Assembly (NCBI GenBank): GCA_050701635.1
Contig: JBOGDF010000366.1
Location: 1 to 5,400 of the forward strand
Origin: WHSM01 sp050701635
Lineage (GTDB): Bacteria; Actinomycetota; Actinomycetes; Mycobacteriales; Micromonosporaceae
Direction: 5' to 3'
DNA length: 5,400 bases
Below the pieces are notes generated by a model. It was given only the letters and a program-made list of their open reading frames with translations. It searched no databases and was not told the DNA's origin. This document shows positions 1 to 4,880 of the stretch, in pieces; within the stretch, counting starts at the first letter, position 1, and each line of letters opens with the position of its first letter. Made by a program: the position numbers and the translations under genes.

Positions 1-2
1 AA

Positions 3-25
3 TTAGTGCCTTGGCGGCGCACTAA
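3..25. promoter_or_regulatory. Inverted repeat, possible operator
   Basis: The arms TTAGTGC (3-9) and GCACTAA (19-25) are perfect reverse complements separated by 9 nt. This is the size and spacing of a dimeric repressor operator. The geometry (7-bp arm, 9-nt gap) recalls the HrcA CIRCE element, but the arm sequence differs (TTAGTGC against TTAGCACTC), so I do not call it CIRCE. The loop is G/C-rich and no T-tract follows, so it does not look like a terminator. It lies just ahead of a Shine-Dalgarno-like stretch that has no start codon, so it may be the leftover control region of a lost gene. The regulator is unknown. Confidence 0.4.
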
Positions 26-32
26 GGAGAGG
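24..32 (+). promoter_or_regulatory. Orphan Shine-Dalgarno-like stretch
   Basis: AAGGAGAGG directly follows the inverted repeat and is the strongest ribosome-binding-like sequence near the left edge. No ATG, GTG or TTG lies 5-12 nt downstream; the sequence there reads catcatcgc. All three frames from this region lack any recognisable protein. Together with the palindrome it looks like a promoter and leader whose coding sequence has been lost. A chance purine run is also possible. Confidence 0.25.
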
Positions 33-146
33 CATCATCGCAGGTCAGAGCGATCCAGCCCCGAGAATCTGTTCAAGTGACCCAACTCAGGTCCGAACGC
101 GCGGCGGGCGCTGCTGGTCAGCTGGGGCTCGTGGTCGGACCGGTCA

Positions 147-1592
147 GTGGCCAGCGCGATCCTTTCCGCGATGGCGGTCGGCGATATCAACTACTACGTG
201 CTCAAGCCGTGGATCGACCGCGACGAACTGTTCCACCGGGTGGTCGCGGAATTCGTCCATGAATGGTCGCGGAACGACCCGGCGAATCTGCGTGAAGTGG
301 TCGTGGTGGCCGACCGGCATTCCGTACGCGGGCACGAGATCAGCAGCCTGCTGGACCGGAACGGGATTCCCCACGCGTTCCGGGAACGCGGCTCCGCGCA
401 GGCCGACGCCGTACTGAGCCGGATCGGGGTCCACGACCTCACCGCCGAGGTCCTGGTGTGGATGCCGGCCGTGGGCGGCACCGTGCTGCTCGACCCCACC
501 GACGCCGAGGTCGCCGAGGCGTGGGGCATCGCGGCCCGGCTGCCCGAGGACGCGCGGGACTTCGACGTACTGGTGGTCGGCGGCGGCACGGCCGGCCTCG
601 CCGCCGCCGTGTACGGCTCCTCGGAGGGCCTCCGTACGCTGGTCGTGGAGCGGGAGTCGATCGGTGGCCAGGCGGGGTCCAGCTCTCTGATCCGCAACTA
701 TCTCGGCTTCTCCCGCGGGGTCACCGGAGCGGAGCTGGCGCAGCGCGGCTACCAGCAGGCCTGGGTGTTCGGGGCGCAGTTCCTGCTGATGCGGGAGGTC
801 GCGCAGCTGGAGCCGGGCGGCGGCCGCTTCGTCGCGAAGATCGGCGACATCGGCGAGGTCACGGCGCGCGCGGTGGTACTCGCCACCGGGGTGTCGTACC
901 GCCGGCTCGGGGTGCCGGAGCTGGAGGCGCTCACCGGCGCGGGGGTCTACTACGGCGCCAGCGTCTCCGAGGCGCCGGGGCTGACCGGCCTGCACGCGGT
1001 GGTCGTGGGCGGCGGCAACTCGGCCGGGCAGGCGGTGCTGCACCTGCAGAAGTACGCGGCGCAGGTCACCCTCGTGGTACGCGGCGACGCGCTCGCCGCC
1101 GGGATGTCGTCGTACCTGGTGGAGGCGATCGCGGCGGCGCCGAAGATCGGCGTACTCACCAGCGCTGAGGTGGTCGGCGGAGGCGGCGAGGGCCGCCTGG
1201 AGTACGTCGTGGTACGCGACCGCGCCGCCAGCACCGGCTCCGGCAGCGGCTCGGGCAGCGGCTCGGGCAGCGGCTCCCCCACCCGCCCCGGCGAGCGGCG
1301 GATGCCGGCGGAGGGGCTGTTCGTGATGATCGGGGCGCGGCCGCGTACCGACTGGTTGCCGGCATCGGTGGGGCGTGACCGGCACGGCTTCGTATTGGCG
1401 GGCGCCGACGCGGCGGCGGACGAACGGTGGCCGCTGAGCCGGGACCCGTACCCGTACGAGTCGACGTTGCCGGGGGTGTTCGCCGTCGGGGACGTACGCG
1501 CCGGCTCGGTGAAGCGGGTCGCCTCCGCGGTCGGGGAAGGCTCCGTGGTGGTCTCCCAGCTGCACGACTTCCTGCGAGCCGACCATGCCTGA
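147..1592 (+). CDS. 5'-truncated receiver/thioredoxin-like/FAD-NAD(P)H oxidoreductase fusion
   Basis: This is a flavoprotein of the family often annotated as fused response regulator/thioredoxin-disulfide reductase. Residues 1-40 are the end of a receiver domain: YYVLKPW carries the conserved receiver lysine at K20. Residues about 45-130 form a thioredoxin/glutaredoxin-like beta-alpha domain without CxxC. Residues 138-481 are the reductase body. The FAD Rossmann motif is GGGTAG (145-150), followed by GGQAG and NYLGF. The NAD(P)H motif is GGGNSAG (288-294), and the C-terminal FAD motif is FAVGD (D449). The usual redox CxxC site reads YYGAS (268-272), so this is not a true thioredoxin reductase. 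A Gly-Ser repeat lies at 364-377. Family members are about 550 residues (from memory), so roughly 85 N-terminal residues, with the phosphoacceptor Asp, are missing. The frame is open from 81 and receiver-like from about 94, but 147 (GTG) is the first usable start and lacks a clear Shine-Dalgarno. The stop overlaps the cyclase start by 8 bp. Function in vivo is uncertain because of the truncation. Confidence 0.8.
   Translation: MASAILSAMAVGDINYYVLKPWIDRDELFHRVVAEFVHEWSRNDPANLREVVVVADRHSVRGHEISSLLDRNGIPHAFRERGSAQADAVLSRIGVHDLTAEVLVWMPAVGGTVLLDPTDAEVAEAWGIAARLPEDARDFDVLVVGGGTAGLAAAVYGSSEGLRTLVVERESIGGQAGSSSLIRNYLGFSRGVTGAELAQRGYQQAWVFGAQFLLMREVAQLEPGGGRFVAKIGDIGEVTARAVVLATGVSYRRLGVPELEALTGAGVYYGASVSEAPGLTGLHAVVVGGGNSAGQAVLHLQKYAAQVTLVVRGDALAAGMSSYLVEAIAAAPKIGVLTSAEVVGGGGEGRLEYVVVRDRAASTGSGSGSGSGSGSGSPTRPGERRMPAEGLFVMIGARPRTDWLPASVGRDRHGFVLAGADAAADERWPLSRDPYPYESTLPGVFAVGDVRAGSVKRVASAVGEGSVVVSQLHDFLRADHA
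1236..1277 (+). repeat. 12-bp tandem repeat encoding a (Gly-Ser)7 tract
   Basis: A 12-bp unit, GGCTCGGGCAGC or one-base variants, is repeated about 3.5 times and encodes seven Gly-Ser dipeptides inside the flavoprotein (residues 364-377). It falls in the stretch between the NAD(P)H-binding domain and the returning FAD domain (EGLFVMIGARPRT follows), where related enzymes have a short loop. It is probably a surface-loop expansion by slippage and may vary in length between strains. Confidence 0.8.
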
Positions 1593-3012
1593 CCAGCACC
1601 GCGCCCCCTCCCCCGCCGGTGCTGGTCGCTGGGCGGCGCGGCCGTTGGTGGCGGCGGCGGTGGTGCTGCCGTTGCCGCTGATGGGGCTGGCGCTGCTGAT
1701 GGCGCGGCCGGCGCTCGACCTGCGCTGGGAACACCATCCGTCGCACTTCTGGCTGGTGCTGGCCACCGCGACGGTGAGCGCGGCGCTGGCGTACGGGACC
1801 GGCGCGGCGGCGGTGGTACGCGGCGACGCCCGGGTGTTCCTGGTGTCGCTGGCGTTCCTGTCGGCCGCCGGCTTCCTGATGTTGCACGCCCTGGCGACCC
1901 CCGGCGTGCTGGTGGGGCATCCGAACCCGGGCTTCGTGATCGCGACCCCTGCCGGGCTGACCATCGGGTCGGTGCTGGCGGTGCTGTCGGGCCTCGATCT
2001 GGCCGGCGAACGGGCGGTACGCGCGGTCCGGCTGGCCCGCCGGGTACGGCTCGGGCTGCTCGTACTGATGGCGTTGTGGCTGGTCGCGTCGCTGGCGCAG
2101 CTGCCGCCGCTGCACTCGGTGGGCGTACCGGAGCAGGCCGGGGGGATCCTCACCGTGCTCGCCGTACCCGCGATCGGGCTGTACGCGTGGGCCGCCGTGC
2201 GGTATCTGCTGCTCTGGCGGCACCGGCCGTCGTTGATGCTGCTGGCGATGCTGGTGGCGTTCGTACTGCTGGCCGAGGCGATGTTGGCGGTGGTGTTCGC
2301 GCGCAACTGGCAGCTGTCGTGGTGGGAGTGGCACGTGCTGATGCTGGCGGCGTTCGCGCTGGTGGCGGCCGGGGCCCGGGCGCAGTGGCGGGAGGAGCGG
2401 TACGCCGACCTCTACCTGGACGACACCACCGCGGGCAACCGGGAGATCTCGGTGCTGTTCGCCGATCTGCAGGGCTTCACGCACTTCTCGGAGAACCACC
2501 AGCCGGCGGAGGTTACCGAGATGCTCAACGCGTACTTCAAGGTGGCGGTGCCGCCGGTGGTCGAGCGGTACGGCGGCGACGTGGACCGGATCATCGGGGA
2601 CGCCCTGATGGTGACCTTCAACAAACGCGGCGACCAGCCCGATCATGCGGTACGCGCCGCCGGCGCCGGCCTGGCGCTGCAGCAGGCCACCGCCGCGGTG
2701 GTCGCCGCCCACCCCAACTGGCCCCGCTTCCGCGTCGGCATCAACAGCGGCCCCGCCACCGTGTCGCTGCTGGGTACGGAAGGCGGCCGTACCCACACCG
2801 TGATCGGCGACATCGTCAACGTTGCCTCCAGAATCGAAGGCAAAGCCCCCGCCGGCGGCGTAGCCATAGGCCCCGGTACCAAGGCCCGACTAGGGAATGC
2901 CCAAACGGAATCCCTGGGCCGCCTGGAGCTGAAAGGAAAAGCGGAGCCCCTGGAGATCTACCGACTGCTCACGCTCGACAACACCACCGACGCCGGCACG
3001 ACACCAGACTGA
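1585..3012 (+). CDS. Membrane class III adenylate/guanylate cyclase
   Basis: This 475-residue protein would make a cyclic nucleotide, most likely cAMP, from a membrane-anchored C-terminal catalytic domain. The N-terminal half has about eight hydrophobic segments (near 21-40, 55-78, 84-104, 117-137, 155-173, 186-208, 216-239, 249-266) and no recognised sensor family. A short linker without an obvious HAMP domain leads to the cyclase homology domain (about 286-440). Both metal-binding aspartates are present: D294 in LFADLQGF and D339 in RIIGD. The transition-state pair is N412 and R416 in VNVASR. At the base-recognition sites the usual Lys is Arg (R335) and the Asp/Thr site is Thr (T405), as in class IIIb enzymes, so ATP preference is likely but not certain. 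The ATG lies inside the end of the flavoprotein gene (ATGCCTGA) with no clear Shine-Dalgarno, which suggests translational coupling. The last 190 bases use unusual codons. Confidence 0.9.
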   Translation: MPDQHRAPSPAGAGRWAARPLVAAAVVLPLPLMGLALLMARPALDLRWEHHPSHFWLVLATATVSAALAYGTGAAAVVRGDARVFLVSLAFLSAAGFLMLHALATPGVLVGHPNPGFVIATPAGLTIGSVLAVLSGLDLAGERAVRAVRLARRVRLGLLVLMALWLVASLAQLPPLHSVGVPEQAGGILTVLAVPAIGLYAWAAVRYLLLWRHRPSLMLLAMLVAFVLLAEAMLAVVFARNWQLSWWEWHVLMLAAFALVAAGARAQWREERYADLYLDDTTAGNREISVLFADLQGFTHFSENHQPAEVTEMLNAYFKVAVPPVVERYGGDVDRIIGDALMVTFNKRGDQPDHAVRAAGAGLALQQATAAVVAAHPNWPRFRVGINSGPATVSLLGTEGGRTHTVIGDIVNVASRIEGKAPAGGVAIGPGTKARLGNAQTESLGRLELKGKAEPLEIYRLLTLDNTTDAGTTPD

Positions 3013-3071
3013 CCCGCCAGACGGAAACAAGGCGCACCACGTACCCACCAAAAGGGTTGGTCATCAGCGGT
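3013..3071. other. Convergent intergenic gap
   Basis: These 59 bases separate the tail of the cyclase gene from the tail of the LysR gene, which converge here. Two short inverted matches exist around 3040-3062 (ACCC/GGGT and ACCA/TGGT), but the stems are only 4 bp and no T-tract follows on either strand. No convincing terminator can be called. The gap is less G/C-rich than the flanking genes. Confidence 0.5.
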
Positions 3072-3932
3072 CTATGCCACGGTGGTGAGGGCCGCGAGTA
3101 GGGCGGCGGTCGGGGGCGGGTCGGGTGGTTCGCCGTACGTGGCGGCGTACACCTCGCGGGAGGAGTCGGGTAGCTCGTGTGCGCGGACGCCGGGACGGAC
3201 GTGTTCGCGGATCGCGAGTCCGGGCGCGACGGCGACGCCCATGCCAGCGGCGACCATGGCCTGGGTGACCGCCACGTCGTCGGTGTGGTAGGCGATCTGC
3301 GGGGTGAAACCTGCGCGCGCGCAGAGGCTGATGAGGTTGTCCTGGTGCCGGTGGCAGCCGCCGATCCAGCGGGCGTCGCGGTAGTCGGTGAGCTGCGTGC
3401 CCGTGGAGCTCGTCAGCAGGTAGGTGGGGTCGTCGAGCAGGGGCACGATCCGCATCCCGGCTTCTTCGGGCTCGGTGTCGGCGTACCGGAAGCCGACGGC
3501 GACGTCGACGGTGCCGGCACGCAGCATCTGCAGGGCCTCCGGCGGGTGGGTCTCGGTGATCTCCAGCTCCAGCCCGGGATGCCGGTCGGCGAGTAGCGTG
3601 GCCGCCGCGGGCAGGAACGCCACCAGGGCGGAGGAGAACCCGGCCAGCCGTACCCGCCCGGCGCGGAGCCCGACATACGTGGCCAGCTCCGTGGACGCGG
3701 CGTCGACCCGCCCGAGGATGATCACCGCGCGATCGGCGAGCAGCCGGCCGGCCTCGGTGAGCCGGATGCCGCGCCCGACCCGCTGCACCAGCTGCGCCCC
3801 GGTCTCCGCCTCCAGCTTCGCCAGGTGCTGACTGACCGACGGCTGCGAATAGTGCAGCTGCTTCGCGGCCTCGGTCACCGAGCCGTGCTCGGCGACAGCC
3901 GCGAGCACGCGGAGCCGTACCAGATCGAGCAT
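3072..3932 (-). CDS. LysR-type transcriptional regulator
   Basis: This 286-residue protein has the full layout of the LysR family (usually about 300 residues). An N-terminal winged helix-turn-helix spans residues 2-60, with the recognition region GSVTEAAKQLHYSQPSVSQH followed by LAKLE and RLTEAG. A linker helix runs from about 62 to 88. The periplasmic-binding-protein-like effector domain spans about 92-286, starting GRVRLAGFSSALVAFLP and including DVAVGF and MVAAGMGVAVAPG. The ATG at 3932 is the only plausible start because a TGA lies in frame two codons upstream. A TAGAGT -10-like hexamer 7 bases before this ATG suggests a leaderless mRNA. The gene is divergent from the thiol dioxygenase-like gene across 75 bp, the classic layout for a LysR protein controlling its neighbour and itself. 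The effector cannot be read from the sequence; a sulfur compound is a guess from the neighbour. Confidence 0.95.
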   Translation of the reverse strand: MLDLVRLRVLAAVAEHGSVTEAAKQLHYSQPSVSQHLAKLEAETGAQLVQRVGRGIRLTEAGRLLADRAVIILGRVDAASTELATYVGLRAGRVRLAGFSSALVAFLPAAATLLADRHPGLELEITETHPPEALQMLRAGTVDVAVGFRYADTEPEEAGMRIVPLLDDPTYLLTSSTGTQLTDYRDARWIGGCHRHQDNLISLCARAGFTPQIAYHTDDVAVTQAMVAAGMGVAVAPGLAIREHVRPGVRAHELPDSSREVYAATYGEPPDPPPTAALLAALTTVA

Positions 3933-3938
3933 GCATCA

Positions 3939-3944
3939 ACTCTA
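3939..3944 (-). promoter_or_regulatory. -10 element of the LysR gene, leaderless
   Basis: Read on the minus strand this is TAGAGT, which fits TANNNT. It ends 7 bases before the ATG at 3932, so transcription would begin at or next to the start codon. No Shine-Dalgarno is seen before that ATG, in agreement with a leaderless transcript, which is common in actinobacteria. No good -35 is apparent at the usual spacing. Confidence 0.4.
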
Positions 3945-3968
3945 GCTATGAATTGCTGAAGAGATTGC

Positions 3969-3982
3969 CATTAGACCTAATG
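3969..3982. promoter_or_regulatory. Palindrome in the divergent promoter, candidate LysR operator
   Basis: CATTAG (3969-3974) and CTAATG (3977-3982) form a perfect 6-bp inverted repeat around AC. It is A/T-rich within a G/C-rich genome and sits between the divergent LysR and dioxygenase starts, 26 bp upstream of the latter's ATG. LysR proteins usually bind interrupted dyads of this type in the shared promoter. The centre is even-spaced, so it is not an exact T-N11-A match. The binding partner is inferred from position only. Confidence 0.4.
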
Positions 3983-4007
3983 AGTTTTCGGGCGCAGGCT
4001 GAGACGC

Positions 4008-4562
4008 ATGGACACCACGACCCGCACCCGACCCGGACTGGCCGCGCTCGTCGGTGGCGTACGCGCCGCCGTGACCCGCCACGCCGGGGACTCGCACCGC
4101 ACCGCGTACGCCGTGGCCGACGTACTGCGCGCGACGCTGCCCGGACCCGAACTCCTCACCGTCGAGGAGCGCTCCGGCGACGCCGCCGGCCTCAGCGGCC
4201 CGCTGCTGCACGCCGAGCCCGACTTCTCCATCAAGGCCGTGGTGTGGCGGCCCGACCAGGACACCGTGATCCACGACCACATCGCGTGGTGCGCCTTCGG
4301 CGTACTGCAGGGCGTGGAGTACGAAACCCTCTACCGCGACCACGGCGACCACCTCACCGAGATCGGCCGCACCGCCAACCAGGTCGGCGACGTCAGCGGC
4401 TTCGCCCCGCCCGGCGACATCCACAAGGTCCACAACATCGGCGACACCACCGCGATCTCCCTGCACATCTACGGCGGCGACCTCCGCGGCGGCGTGTCCA
4501 GCGTGCGCCGCGAATACCACCTCCCCATCCGCCCCCGCACGCTCACCGCAACGAGAGGATGA
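4008..4562 (+). CDS. Cupin, cysteine dioxygenase-superfamily (thiol dioxygenase-like) protein
   Basis: This 184-residue protein is likely a cytosolic non-heme iron thiol dioxygenase, oxidising cysteine, 3-mercaptopropionate or a related thiol to a sulfinate. The iron ligands are visible as HDH (H89, H91) in cupin motif 1, followed by GVLQGVEYE, and H139 in GDIHKVHN. The motif S151-x-H153-x-Y155 (ISLHIYGG) matches the Ser-His-Tyr triad of cysteine dioxygenases. The mammalian cross-linked cysteine lies five residues after the second His; here C95 is four after H91, so a Cys-Tyr cross-link is doubtful and the protein is closer to bacterial forms. Length fits the bacterial family (about 180-200). 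The ATG at 4008 has only a weak upstream purine run. The stop shares ATGA with the next start (4559), so the hydrolase remnant was once in the same operon. Divergent LysR control is probable. Substrate is not determined. Confidence 0.8.
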   Translation: MDTTTRTRPGLAALVGGVRAAVTRHAGDSHRTAYAVADVLRATLPGPELLTVEERSGDAAGLSGPLLHAEPDFSIKAVVWRPDQDTVIHDHIAWCAFGVLQGVEYETLYRDHGDHLTEIGRTANQVGDVSGFAPPGDIHKVHNIGDTTAISLHIYGGDLRGGVSSVRREYHLPIRPRTLTATRG

Positions 4563-4687
4563 CGACCACCATGACGACCTCGCAGACCCTCAACGTCCCC
4601 GGCGCCCGCCTGCACTACGAGGTACGCGGCTCCGGCCCCTTGCTGCTGGTGATGGGATCACCGATGGCGGCCGCGTACTTCGCGCCG
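4559..4687 (+). pseudogene. Alpha/beta hydrolase remnant, first 39-43 residues
   Basis: The start overlaps the dioxygenase stop (ATGA at 4559-4562), with a second in-frame ATG at 4571 preceded at 12 nt by GAGAGG. The encoded segment resembles the first strands of an alpha/beta hydrolase: LNVPGARLHYEVRGSGP, then the hydrophobic strand LLLVMGSP where the oxyanion-hole loop would be, then YFAP. A full enzyme is about 260-290 residues with the nucleophile serine near residue 100, so catalysis is lost. After P (4685-4687) the similarity stops. The frame continues to a TGA at 4901-4903, but that part is antisense to a regulator remnant and does not look like protein. Loss of the 3' part by deletion is the simplest explanation. 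Confidence 0.7.
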
Positions 4688-4879
4688 GGTCTTGCCGACA
4701 CCCGGCTCGCCGCCACAGAGCACCACCCGGGAGTCACCATGCAACGCCTCGGCCAGCCAGCCGGTCAGCGTACGAAGCTCAGATTCCCGGCCCACCAGTG
4801 TCATGCCGGCCATCCCGACCCCCATCGGGTCCAGGCTCATGATGACACCGAAAGCCGTCGCAGCGCTCGCTACGGCCAC
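4685..4879 (-). pseudogene. Remnant of a LuxR/LAL-type ATPase regulator, N-terminal fragment
   Basis: The reading frame from GTG 4879, or more likely from ATG 4813 or 4804, begins MTLVGRESELRTLTGWLAEA and reaches the Walker A motif GEPGVGKTR. This is the typical beginning of the large LuxR-family (LAL/MalT-like) or SARP-type regulators, which are 700-1100 residues with an AAA/NB-ARC ATPase domain and a C-terminal DNA-binding domain. Similarity ends at the Arg after GKT (4685-4687), where the hydrolase remnant begins on the other strand. Only about 40 residues survive, so no function is expected. GTG 4879 lies one base after the methyltransferase stop (TGA-A-GTG), so the two genes were probably co-transcribed. 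The start is uncertain: GGGGG lies 5 nt before ATG 4813. Confidence 0.7.
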
Positions 4880-4880
4880 T

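Noticed and set aside
3..25. CIRCE (HrcA operator)
   Set aside because: The 9-nt spacing is similar, but the arm sequence differs and no chaperone gene is present.
77..262. Small + strand ORF starting GTG at 77
   Set aside because: It is out of frame with the receiver-like sequence, Arg/Gly-rich and without a motif or ribosome-binding site.
1236..1277. CRISPR or mobile-element repeat
   Set aside because: The repeat is an in-frame Gly-Ser coding tract without spacers or terminal repeats.
144..2306. 720-codon open frame on the minus strand
   Set aside because: It is antisense to the flavoprotein and cyclase. Its composition (Arg/Ala/Pro/Gly/His-rich, low complexity) is typical of shadow frames in high-GC DNA, and it contains no domain.
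1156..2796. 546-codon open frame on the minus strand
   Set aside because: It is antisense to the flavoprotein and cyclase, made of Arg/Gln/His/Pro runs, and lacks any motif.
3040..3063. Rho-independent terminator between the cyclase and LysR genes
   Set aside because: The possible stems are only 4 bp and there is no T-tract on either strand.
2076..3101. 341-codon + strand frame overlapping the cyclase
   Set aside because: It is an out-of-frame shadow of the cyclase; the cyclase frame carries all catalytic motifs.
3064..3939. 291-codon minus-strand frame over the LysR gene with an earlier ATG
   Set aside because: It is one frame off the LysR gene and Arg/Pro-rich without motifs, while the LysR frame has a full helix-turn-helix and effector domain.
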